Assembly (NCBI GenBank): GCA_905233915.1
Contig: CAJOFM010000001.1
Coordinates: 1-64,000 of the forward strand
Length of the DNA stretch: 64,000 nucleotides
Reading direction: 5' to 3'
From: an uncultured Muribaculaceae bacterium
GTDB taxonomy: Bacteria > Bacteroidota > Bacteroidia > Bacteroidales > Muribaculaceae
This document shows positions 56,850 to 64,000 of this stretch, piece after piece. A program made the position numbers and the translations under genes. The notes beneath the pieces were generated by a model. That model saw only the letters and a program-made list of their open reading frames with translations, ran no database searches and was not told the origin of the DNA. Numbering within the stretch: position 1 is the stretch's first letter; the number at the start of each line of letters is the position of its first letter.

Positions 56850-58292
56850 TTAGTCTTTGCAGCAGTTCTTGCGACGTCCCTTGACGAGGCCCACCTTGGA
56901 GCGCACGCAACGGAAACCGATGTAGCTCCTCTGCTCGTTCTGGTATTCCCACATGCGCAGGTCGGAACGCAGGTTGTGCACCACGTCCTTCCATGAACCG
57001 CCACGCACGATCTTGCGCGACATCTTGTAGGGGTCCTCCTGAGCCACATAGTAGCGATACTCGGGGTTGATGTCGTCGGTCATGCGGTCGATACTCTCGG
57101 TATAGGCCGTCGAGGTCCACTCGCTCACGTTACCTGCCATGTCATACAGGCCGTAATCGTTGGGCTCATAGGTACCCACGGGCGACGAGATGATGTAGCC
57201 GTCCTTCACATAGTTACCCTCGTCGGGCTTGAAGTTGGCGTAGAAACAACCCTCATCGACGGTCAAAGGCAGGTCGCCCTCCCAGGGATACTTGTTCTTG
57301 TTCTGGCCAGCACGGGCGGCGAACTCCCACTCAGCCTCGGTGGGCAGGCGGAAAGGCTCGACATAGATGCCCTGGCCGCCCAGCGACTTCTTCAGGAACT
57401 CGGTGCGCCAGTGGCAGAAGGCGTTGGCCTGCTCCCAGCTCACGCCTACAACGGGATAGTTGTTGTAATTGCCGTTGGCGAAGTACATGCGCACGTAAGG
57501 CTCCTGGTAAGCATTCTCAAAGTCGTTCACCCAACAGGTGGTGTCGGGGTATATATTAACAATGTAGGTGTTCAGGAAATCATAGTCGCTCTGTAAAGCA
57601 CGCGTGATGGTCTGACGCACGATGCGGCCATCATCATCGATGAAAGCGGTGTCCTTGCTGATGGTGGGCATTGAGTAATCCACCTCATGGTCGGTGTTGT
57701 AGTCACGGCGCTCGGGATCGAAGCGGTGACGACGCTTGGCAGCCTCGGTGAGGTTATAGACCTCATAGCGGTAGTTCATCTGCGAAGCGTCAAGCTCTTT
57801 CACACCAGTAATGGGGTTGATGCGGTACACGCTCTCGATGGCGCGCTCCTCATCCTCGCTGGGGTTCTTCCAGGGGATGTTCTTGCTCCAGTCGAGATGC
57901 GGCGTGACAGGGTTACCCTCCTTGTCCTCCTCGATCTTGAACTCCTCGTTGCCGCCATAGGCAGGGTCAGCAAGACGCTCGCGGATAATCGAGTCGCGCA
58001 CCCAATAGACAAACTGCTTGTACTTGGAGTTGCTCACCTCCATCTCGTCCATCCAGAAGGCGTCGACCGAAATGCCATGTGCAGTCGAGTCAATGCCCCA
58101 GATCGAGTCGCGCTCGCCGGGACCCTCACGCATCGAGCCCACATCAACAAGCACCATTCCATAGGGGGTAGTCTCGTTGAACACGGGAGCGCCGATGCCG
58201 GTCACTTCGCCGCCACCGCCGCCACCCTTGCGGATTGAACTGCACGACACGGTCGCCAGGACGACCATCAATATCAAAACAAGTTTCTTCAT
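56850..58292 (-). CDS. gldK: T9SS lipoprotein GldK/PorK
   Basis: 480 aa. Lipoprotein signal MKKLVLILMVVLATVSC with lipobox Cys17, then a glycine tract. The rest is a sulfatase-modifying-factor (FGE) fold: VGSMREGPGERD, WMDEMEVSNSKY, VVGVSWEQANAFCHWR, FRLPTEAEWEFAARAGQ, GNVSEWTSTA and YIGFRCVRS. The catalytic cysteines of true FGE are not used here. Forms the outer-membrane-facing ring with GldN. Confidence 0.95.
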   Translation of the reverse strand: MKKLVLILMVVLATVSCSSIRKGGGGGGEVTGIGAPVFNETTPYGMVLVDVGSMREGPGERDSIWGIDSTAHGISVDAFWMDEMEVSNSKYKQFVYWVRDSIIRERLADPAYGGNEEFKIEEDKEGNPVTPHLDWSKNIPWKNPSEDEERAIESVYRINPITGVKELDASQMNYRYEVYNLTEAAKRRHRFDPERRDYNTDHEVDYSMPTISKDTAFIDDDGRIVRQTITRALQSDYDFLNTYIVNIYPDTTCWVNDFENAYQEPYVRMYFANGNYNNYPVVGVSWEQANAFCHWRTEFLKKSLGGQGIYVEPFRLPTEAEWEFAARAGQNKNKYPWEGDLPLTVDEGCFYANFKPDEGNYVKDGYIISSPVGTYEPNDYGLYDMAGNVSEWTSTAYTESIDRMTDDINPEYRYYVAQEDPYKMSRKIVRGGSWKDVVHNLRSDLRMWEYQNEQRSYIGFRCVRSKVGLVKGRRKNCCKD

Positions 58293-58300
58293 ATGTTCAC

Positions 58301-59287
58301 TTACATTAAGCGTACGCTTTTTTGTTTGTTCTTATTCTTCTCGCGGTTATCCAGTTTCACGTTATAGGTGACAAAGACCTCGTGGCTGCCGAAGGTTGCC
58401 TTGCTGATTGCCGAGATCGGATAGTCATAGGCGTAGCCGATATAGGCATCCTTGAAGTTCATGCCAATCATGGCTGTCACCGCATCCTTGTGACGATAAC
58501 CCACGCCGATGTTGAGCTTGCGGTTGTAGCGCAACATCGTCGCGATTTGTGCCGTCCACATGTTCTGCGTCATCGCGAACATGGCAGAGGGCTGTATTTC
58601 AAATAACGTATTATTAATCGGAATATTGCCGCCACCCATAAAATAATAGCCGCGGCTCACCCTAAATTCGTAATAATCAATCGCCTCGCGAGACACCTTC
58701 AACTCGATACCGGGATTGGTGACATGGGTCACCGCAACGCCCGCCCAATAGCGGGGGTGCGAGAAGAAAATGCCGACGTTGGCATCAAATGCCGTACCCG
58801 ACACGTCCTGCTTGGGGATGGCCTCGTCGTTGCCCTGATGTGCCTCATCCTCGGGCATGATCACCTCCTTGCCGCGGAAGGTCTGGGAGAAGACGCCAGG
58901 CTGAATACCCACGCTCAGCATCTTGTTCTTGCCAAACTTGCGCTTATAGGCGATTTGTGCGCCAATGCGGGTGTTGGTGTACAGACCAATGCGCTCAAAC
59001 TCGGCCTTCACACCCGCGCCCAGACGCTGGCCCAGCAACTTGTAGGGCATATCCACCGTGAGGTAGAACGTCATGGGAGCATGCTTGAAGTCCACCCACT
59101 GCATGCGGCTGCCCAACGTCATGTGGATGGCGTTGTGCTCACCAGCTGCTGCGGGATTGTAATAGCCTGGTCCGAGCCACGAATGCGAAAAGGCGGCATC
59201 GGTCTGGGCCATTGCACCAAGAGCCACAACGACACCCAGTATCATCGTGGCAAACAAGCGCTTTATGTCATGTAACTTTATCGTCAT
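58301..59287 (-). CDS. porP: PorP/SprF family outer membrane protein
   Basis: 328 aa. Signal peptide ending VALGAMAQ. The PorP/SprF barrel signature HSWLGPGYYNPAAAGEHNAI is followed by alternating beta strands (GVKAEFERIGLYTNTRIGAQIAY, AYIGYAYDYPIS). Anchors the type IX translocon or its substrates at the outer membrane. 8 nt from both porT-like and gldK genes, so tightly operonic. Confidence 0.93.
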   Translation of the reverse strand: MTIKLHDIKRLFATMILGVVVALGAMAQTDAAFSHSWLGPGYYNPAAAGEHNAIHMTLGSRMQWVDFKHAPMTFYLTVDMPYKLLGQRLGAGVKAEFERIGLYTNTRIGAQIAYKRKFGKNKMLSVGIQPGVFSQTFRGKEVIMPEDEAHQGNDEAIPKQDVSGTAFDANVGIFFSHPRYWAGVAVTHVTNPGIELKVSREAIDYYEFRVSRGYYFMGGGNIPINNTLFEIQPSAMFAMTQNMWTAQIATMLRYNRKLNIGVGYRHKDAVTAMIGMNFKDAYIGYAYDYPISAISKATFGSHEVFVTYNVKLDNREKNKNKQKSVRLM

Positions 59288-59295
59288 TACATCTT

Positions 59296-60042
59296 TTATT
59301 CAAAGTAGAAAGTGACCACTACCATGTCGTTCTTGATCTTGTTCACGCTCTCGGTGAAATGCCTTATATCGGAATTCTCATCCAAATCGGGGCGGTTCTT
59401 TTCCAGAATGTTTTTCAGTCCGAAGCAGAACTTGATCTCGGGACACAACTTGAAGAAAGGCATATACAGGTCACAGCCCATGCCCACAGTGAGCATCACA
59501 TCGCCGTTCTTGAGTTTCAGCTGCTCGCTGCGATCCTTGGCCAAGTCGTGGATGTACATGACGCCGCTCGTGAAATAGGGGCGGATGTTGTGATAACGCT
59601 TGGCACTCATCTTCAAGTCTATGGGCACTACTATATAAGTGGACTTGATGTTCTGGCTCTGCTTGTAACGTGTCTGGTCCAGCGCGTTGGGATCGCCCCA
59701 GTGGTTCAGGAAGCGCACCACCTTGTTGCCGAAATACAAGCCAGGAGAGAGACGCAGATTAAAGTGCTCGGCAAGACGCAAGTCGGCCAGCACATTCACA
59801 CTGAAGCCCGGCGAGTGGGCTGACACATCGGCATACCACTCACCTTCCTCGGTGACAAGGCCGTTGTTGGTAATGGCAAGATTTTGGAAATTCATACCCA
59901 CCGAGAAACCATAGTGTGTCAACTTGGTATCGGCGTAGGGACGGTTCAAAATCATGTCATTATCCTGGGCATACACAGCCGTGCACCCCAGTACCAACAG
60001 CATTATCAGCGATGCGATATGTCTCAGCTTAGTCAGGTCCAT
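59296..60042 (-). CDS. porT: PorT-family outer membrane protein
   Basis: 248 aa. Signal peptide ending AVYAQ. An eight-stranded barrel of the PorT family: YGFSVGMNFQNLAITNN, SPGFSVNVLADLRLAEHFNLR, LSPGLYFGNKVVRFL, STYIVVPIDLKMSAKRYHNIRPY. Required for T9SS assembly in Porphyromonas gingivalis. Placed first in the porP-gldKLMN operon here, while PorT is encoded apart from porPKLMN in P. gingivalis. Confidence 0.85.
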   Translation of the reverse strand: MDLTKLRHIASLIMLLVLGCTAVYAQDNDMILNRPYADTKLTHYGFSVGMNFQNLAITNNGLVTEEGEWYADVSAHSPGFSVNVLADLRLAEHFNLRLSPGLYFGNKVVRFLNHWGDPNALDQTRYKQSQNIKSTYIVVPIDLKMSAKRYHNIRPYFTSGVMYIHDLAKDRSEQLKLKNGDVMLTVGMGCDLYMPFFKLCPEIKFCFGLKNILEKNRPDLDENSDIRHFTESVNKIKNDMVVVTFYFE

Positions 60043-60131
60043 TTATCCATAATAACGCAATTTGTTGCCCATTATTGCTTAAATTGCAAAAAACTGTTAC
60101 ATGACCCGACCAAAAAGGCTTTCTCGGCCGG

Positions 60132-61226
60132 TCACTTGGACAACAAACGACGCAGGGGACGAGTGAACAGGCGGTTCACAAGCCAGGCGAGCAAAATGTC
60201 GATGGGAAGGATGAACCAGGCAATGAGTGTGTAGGGATTGACACTGAACAGATCGGTCTCGGCAGCCGTGTCAAACGGCGACGGTTGGCCAAAACCGAAG
60301 TGCCCCAGCAGAGGCGCTACCAGATAATTGAACACGAGGGCCGCAATGCCCTGTAGCATATAAATCTCAAAACTGATATTCCCAAGCCATTGCATAGGTC
60401 TGGAAGCCAATATCTTACCGACAAAACCCTCTCGCTGGTCATAGATGAGGCATGCCACCAAAATCAGCGCCACGGGAATCCACCAGAGCATGGTATCTCC
60501 CCACGGGAGCAATCCGGGAGTGGACCTGTATAACATCACCACGAGAGAAATCAGCGCGATGGAGATGAGTTCAATATCGGTACCGTCTTTACTCTTTCCC
60601 AAAACAGGCAGTTTCTTGAAATCGGAGCAGGCACTTGCCAACGTCATGCCGATGATGAAATCAATGATTCTCACTGGCGGGAAAACATAGAGGGCCGTGC
60701 GGTAATAGTCGTTGCCGCCCAAGAAAGCGAGCAGGACAGCGTCAATCAAGAACAATCCGCCCACAATGAGGACCTTCAAGGGCAGTTTCAACGGCATGTA
60801 CCACCGAGCCAGCAACGGATAGCACAGGTAGCAGAACAGGAGGGCTCCCAGGAACCAAGAGAACTTGTTGTAGGAGTAATAGATGGAATGAAGCAGTGAC
60901 CACGGGTGCAGCAACGTGGCATTTAGTGTCAACGTTAACGGCTTGATAATGAGCATGCCCCAAAAGGCCATTGCTGCCATCCACATGACAAGCGTGAGCC
61001 AATGCAGGGGGTAAAGCTTGAGGGCGTGGCTCCAGATGAATCGACGACAGGCGGCACCATCGGCTTGTTCCATCGGATGCTTGAGCGCCAGCAGAAAACC
61101 GCTGGCCATCAGGAAGAACGACACACCAGCCCAGGTCATTTCCTCCAGACCAACCACTTCCACGTGGAAAAGTACTATCATCAGCGCGAATACGGCACGC
61201 CAGCCGTTTATTGTCTTAATCATCAT
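60132..61226 (-). CDS. Acyltransferase 3 family membrane protein (copy 1)
   Basis: 364 aa from the ATG at 61226 (MMIKTINGWRAVFALMIVLFHVEVVG). The open frame upstream overlaps the neighbouring gene. About ten transmembrane helices. The catalytic His of family 3 acyltransferases is in LFHVEVVG. RFIWSHALKLYPLHWLTL holds the conserved R-x-x-R/K block. FEIYMLQGIAALVF is the C-terminal motif. Members add acetyl or other acyl groups to surface polysaccharide or glycans. Tandem paralogue of the next gene, with a gap of 17 nt. Confidence 0.88.
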   Translation of the reverse strand: MMIKTINGWRAVFALMIVLFHVEVVGLEEMTWAGVSFFLMASGFLLALKHPMEQADGAACRRFIWSHALKLYPLHWLTLVMWMAAMAFWGMLIIKPLTLTLNATLLHPWSLLHSIYYSYNKFSWFLGALLFCYLCYPLLARWYMPLKLPLKVLIVGGLFLIDAVLLAFLGGNDYYRTALYVFPPVRIIDFIIGMTLASACSDFKKLPVLGKSKDGTDIELISIALISLVVMLYRSTPGLLPWGDTMLWWIPVALILVACLIYDQREGFVGKILASRPMQWLGNISFEIYMLQGIAALVFNYLVAPLLGHFGFGQPSPFDTAAETDLFSVNPYTLIAWFILPIDILLAWLVNRLFTRPLRRLLSK

Positions 61227-61243
61227 GTTAAAGGTTTGAGAGA

Positions 61244-62287
61244 CTATGAGAATTTGCGTTTGAAATAGGCACCGACAGGACGCGTGAAGCAACGGTTCAC
61301 CAGCCATGACAATGCCATGAGCAACGGGAGCACGAACCAGGCCAAATGGTGGTAGATGTCCCATCCGAAGTGTCCTGCCACAGGCGAGATGACGTAATTA
61401 AAGAGGTGGAAGGCCACAAACTGCAACACAAACATCTCGAAACTGATGCTGCCCAGCCACTGTAACGGCCGGCATAACAGGAACTTACCGATGGTCCCCT
61501 CCTGCCCTGCCATCCATGCCAGCGCAACCAGAACCGCACCCTGGGGAACAAGCCAAATAATGTCATCCTCCCAAGGCCTGATCCAGGTGGTGGTCACATT
61601 CATCGCGATTACCGCTGCCAGCAAGAGCAATGCCGCAGCCTCAACGAGGGTTGCGGTGCGTGTTGACACCCTGGGCCACTTGTCCATCAGGCAGCGGTAA
61701 AGGTGGAAAAGCGTCAATCCCACAGTAATATCCAGCACATGGGAGACGGGGTTGACAAATATCGCCTCGCGCTGCGGGATATTGAGCGGGAACAAAATCA
61801 CCGCCAGCACCACCGCCAGCACCACCGCCAGCAGGGCCTTGTAACGCAACCTCCAGGGATTGAGCCAGTGAGCCATGAATGGATAGACGATGTAACAAAA
61901 GAGCAGCGCGCACATGTACCATGCCACAGGGTTGAGCCCGTAATGGACATCATGCACCGGCGACCAGGAGTGAACCAGCAGCGCACTCAAAGCCGTAGCA
62001 CTCCAATTAATCGCCTGGGTATTAAACAATAGCGTGATCGCAATCAACAACGCCAACCCCAGCCAATGCAGCGGATAGAGCCGCATGGCATGACCCAGCA
62101 CAAAACGCCCGTAAGCATTACCGTCAATACTGTCAAACGGATATTGACGCGCCAACAGGAAGGTGCTGGAGATGAAAAAAAACGTGACACCCGACACGGC
62201 CACATTATAGCTCCATCCCACCCCACAGTGAAACAGCACTACCGCGACCGCCATGAGTCCACGCCACGAGTTGATTGTCTTAATCAT
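61244..62287 (-). CDS. Acyltransferase 3 family membrane protein (copy 2)
   Basis: 347 aa. Same family and layout as copy 1: MIKTINSWRGLMAVAVVLFHCGVGW with the catalytic His, RFVLGHAMRLYPLHWLGLAL, FLLCRPLQWLGSISFEMFVLQ, and about ten membrane helices. The N-terminal 15 residues match copy 1 almost exactly, so the pair arose by tandem duplication and diverged in the middle. Divergent from the flippase gene. Confidence 0.88.
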   Translation of the reverse strand: MIKTINSWRGLMAVAVVLFHCGVGWSYNVAVSGVTFFFISSTFLLARQYPFDSIDGNAYGRFVLGHAMRLYPLHWLGLALLIAITLLFNTQAINWSATALSALLVHSWSPVHDVHYGLNPVAWYMCALLFCYIVYPFMAHWLNPWRLRYKALLAVVLAVVLAVILFPLNIPQREAIFVNPVSHVLDITVGLTLFHLYRCLMDKWPRVSTRTATLVEAAALLLLAAVIAMNVTTTWIRPWEDDIIWLVPQGAVLVALAWMAGQEGTIGKFLLCRPLQWLGSISFEMFVLQFVAFHLFNYVISPVAGHFGWDIYHHLAWFVLPLLMALSWLVNRCFTRPVGAYFKRKFS

Positions 62288-62367
62288 TGTGGTGCGAAAT
62301 TACACAATTTGTACAAACCAAACACCATAAAAATATAATTTTTGATGTTCCATTTAAGTAAAATTTG

Positions 62368-62375
62368 TAATTTTG
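62368..62375 (+). promoter_or_regulatory. -7 box of the flippase gene
   Basis: TAATTTTG fits TAnnTTTG, 18 nt before the ATG at 62393. A TTTG at 62341 is 23 nt upstream, wider than usual. Confidence 0.55.
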
Positions 62376-62392
62376 CCGCCGCTTAAGCAAAA

Positions 62393-63832
62393 ATGACCGA
62401 AAACGAGAACAACAGCAAGGCACAGAACCGCGGGTCCAAATTCATGAAGGACATCGGCGTTTATGCCATTGGAAACATCGGCTCCAAACTCATCACGTTC
62501 CTGATGGTGCCGATGTACACTTATTTTGTGCATGACACGTCCGACTTCGGTTATTATGACATCTGCCTGGCAGTATGCCTGCTGCTCATCCCGTTTGTCA
62601 CCTTGCAACTGCGTGACGGCGCCTTCCGTTTCCTGCTCGACTGCGACAGCGACACACAGCGCAAGCGCATCGTCACCTTCGTGTCCCGCACGATGGTCTC
62701 CACCATGTCGCTCACCCTGGTTATTGCCGGGGCAATGGCACTGTTCACCAATATCCAATACTTGGGCTACGCGGTGGGTCTGCTCATCGCCATGTCGCTG
62801 CAGGAAGTGTATTCCCAGGTGTTCCGTGGCTTGGGCAACAACCGGGCCTTTGTCGCTGTCGGCATCCTGTCGGCGCTGGGCATCGGCGTGTTCAGCATCC
62901 TGTTCGTTGCGGGCCTGGGTTGGGGCATTAAGGGCATCTTCCTGGCCAACATCATCGCGCGCATCCTGGCGCTCATTGTGGTCGAGGCGCGCGTGCGGCT
63001 CATCACATGCCACACCAGCTGGAAAATCGATTCCCGCCAAGTGGCTCATGACATTATCCGCTACACGCTGCCGCTGTTGCCCGGCTCGCTGTGCTGGTGG
63101 CTCACCGGCAGCAGCGACCGCCTGTTCATCTCCCACTTCCTGGGTCTTGACGTCAACGGCGTGTATGCCGTGGCCATCCGTTTCACGGGCATCATCTACA
63201 CACTCGCCATCATCTTCTACCAAGCATGGCAAGAGACCGCTATCCTGCAGTACAACAGCCCCGACCGCGACAGCTTTTTCTCCAAGATGTTTAACAGCTA
63301 CATCTTCCTGCTGGCAGGCATCCTGGTGGGTTATGTGTTCATGCTCAAGGTCAACTATGGCTGGCTCGTGGCGAGCGAGTACCGTGAAAGCCTCAATTTC
63401 ATCTATCCCTTGGGCCTCTCGGCTGTGATATTTGCCATCGCGGCATTCTTCGACATGGGCTACCAGTGCGCTAAAGACACCAAGCGCACGCTGCCCGCCA
63501 TTGTCCTTGCCGCCATTGTCAACGTGGCACTTAACTTCACACTTATCAAACCGTTAGGCGTGTACGGAGTGATTTTGACGCTGCTGGTGACTTACCTCGT
63601 TCTCGTCATTTACCGCTGGCATGACATGCGCCGCTATTTTGTCCTGAAAATCGACCGACGCACTTTAGTCCCCATTGCCATTATCCTCTTGAGCGCGATA
63701 CCGTTCTATTACTGCCATAACACGCTGCTAGACATTACCTTTATGCTTATCGCACTGGTATGTATCGCCGCATCTTGCAGCAGGGATTTGCGCGACCTGT
63801 TATTGGCAAAATTCAGAAAACACACATCTTGA
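62393..63832 (+). CDS. Wzx-type polysaccharide flippase
   Basis: 479 aa with 12-14 predicted membrane helices. Member of the MOP (multidrug/oligosaccharidyl-lipid/polysaccharide) exporter superfamily: KFMKDIGVYAIGNIGSKLITF, LLPGSLCWWLTGSSDRLFI with the family Ser/Asp/Arg block, and YPLGLSAVIFAIAAFFDMGY. Flips lipid-linked sugar repeat units across the inner membrane. Followed 58 nt later by a polysaccharide export lipoprotein, so this is likely the left edge of a capsule or O-antigen locus. Confidence 0.9.
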   Translation: MTENENNSKAQNRGSKFMKDIGVYAIGNIGSKLITFLMVPMYTYFVHDTSDFGYYDICLAVCLLLIPFVTLQLRDGAFRFLLDCDSDTQRKRIVTFVSRTMVSTMSLTLVIAGAMALFTNIQYLGYAVGLLIAMSLQEVYSQVFRGLGNNRAFVAVGILSALGIGVFSILFVAGLGWGIKGIFLANIIARILALIVVEARVRLITCHTSWKIDSRQVAHDIIRYTLPLLPGSLCWWLTGSSDRLFISHFLGLDVNGVYAVAIRFTGIIYTLAIIFYQAWQETAILQYNSPDRDSFFSKMFNSYIFLLAGILVGYVFMLKVNYGWLVASEYRESLNFIYPLGLSAVIFAIAAFFDMGYQCAKDTKRTLPAIVLAAIVNVALNFTLIKPLGVYGVILTLLVTYLVLVIYRWHDMRRYFVLKIDRRTLVPIAIILLSAIPFYYCHNTLLDITFMLIALVCIAASCSRDLRDLLLAKFRKHTS

Positions 63833-63847
63833 TAAAATAATTGACGC

Positions 63848-63870
63848 TTATTCTCGTTTATAGAGAATAA
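63848..63870 (+). other. Inverted repeat between flippase and export gene
   Basis: TTATTCTC, 7-nt spacer GTTTATA, GAGAATAA; perfect 8-bp arms. Only 20 nt before the next ATG and without a T tract, so more likely an operator or leader hairpin than a terminator. Confidence 0.45.
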
Positions 63871-63890
63871 CGCAATTGTTTTAAACCGCT

Positions 63891-64000
63891 ATGAAATCAA
63901 GACTACTTATAATGCTGATGGCAGCGGCCACGTTGTTGTCATGCACTACGACCAAGGACAACAACTTGGCTTACTTCAAGGATTTAGCAGCCACAACCAA
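63891..64000 (+). CDS. Polysaccharide export lipoprotein (Wza/BexD type), 5' part
   Basis: Only 36 codons are in the window. MKSRLLIMLMAAATLLSC is a lipoprotein signal with lipobox LLSC, followed by TTTKDNNLAYFKDL. The Asn-x-x-YF-x-DL block right after the lipid Cys is typical of polysaccharide biosynthesis/export proteins in Bacteroidales. The role as outer membrane exporter is inferred from that and from the flippase upstream. Confidence 0.72.
   Translation, partial: MKSRLLIMLMAAATLLSCTTTKDNNLAYFKDLAATT

Noticed and set aside
62354..63232. 292-codon minus-strand reading frame opposite the flippase
   Set aside because: Asp/Glu/His/Gln-rich mirror composition; the plus-strand frame has clear membrane helices and a promoter box.

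Overview
The window comes from an anaerobic member of the Bacteroidales. The family is not resolved. Evidence: TAnnTTTG (-7) and TTTG (-33) promoter boxes instead of E. coli-type boxes, an almost total lack of Shine-Dalgarno sequences, a type IX secretion/gliding core (porT, porP, gldK-L-M-N), many secreted proteins with signal peptides, lipoproteins, and a BtuB/BtuG-type corrinoid importer. No plasmid, phage, insertion-sequence transposase or CRISPR array is visible.

Layout: (1) 1-2222: two paralogous secreted proteins with a T9SS-like C-terminal sorting region. (2) 2426-4495: htpG. (3) 4816-19608: a 15-gene minus-strand operon for lysine fermentation to butyrate, in transcription order atoD-kal-kce-kdd-kamA-kamB-kamC-kamD-kamE-atoA-crt-hbd-bcd-etfB-etfA. 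It has one recognisable promoter element, upstream of atoD, and runs divergent from a flotillin gene. (4) 19881-26017: flotillin, a dipeptidyl-peptidase IV-like protease, a small lipoprotein and an OmpA-family porin. (5) 26166-31967: four secreted proteins ending in dockerin-like calcium-binding repeats. (6) 32174-36917: a cobalamin-riboswitch operon (btuB, a BtuG-like propeller lipoprotein, a dockerin-bearing surface protein). (7) 37047-50427: the transcription/translation block rpoC, rpoB, rplL, rplJ, rplA, rplK, nusG, secE, tRNA-Trp, tuf and four tRNAs. (8) 50743-52536: hpf, a Xer-type recombinase and rpsU. (9) 52670-60042: the T9SS core operon. (10) 60132-64000: two acyltransferases, a Wzx-type flippase and the start of a polysaccharide export lipoprotein, probably the edge of a surface polysaccharide locus.

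How the genes fit together: KamA makes beta-lysine, KamDE (adenosylcobalamin and PLP) makes 3,5-diaminohexanoate, Kdd oxidises it, Kce cleaves it with acetyl-CoA to 3-aminobutyryl-CoA and acetoacetate, Kal removes ammonia to give crotonyl-CoA, Bcd/EtfAB reduce this to butyryl-CoA, and AtoDA moves CoA to acetoacetate, releasing butyrate. KamB/KamC are the likely reactivase for the B12 enzyme. The corrinoid importer about 15 kb away could supply its cofactor. The T9SS operon could export the secreted proteins, at least those with the C-terminal sorting region.

The least explained signals are: (a) a perfect 10-nt complement of the 16S rRNA 3' tail near the start of the rpsU leader, and a full Shine-Dalgarno sequence on hpf, both unusual in this phylum; (b) REP-like hairpin and AACTGA-repeat elements just upstream of several start codons in the lysine operon; and (c) a secreted protein family that keeps one N-terminal domain but swaps its C-terminal module.
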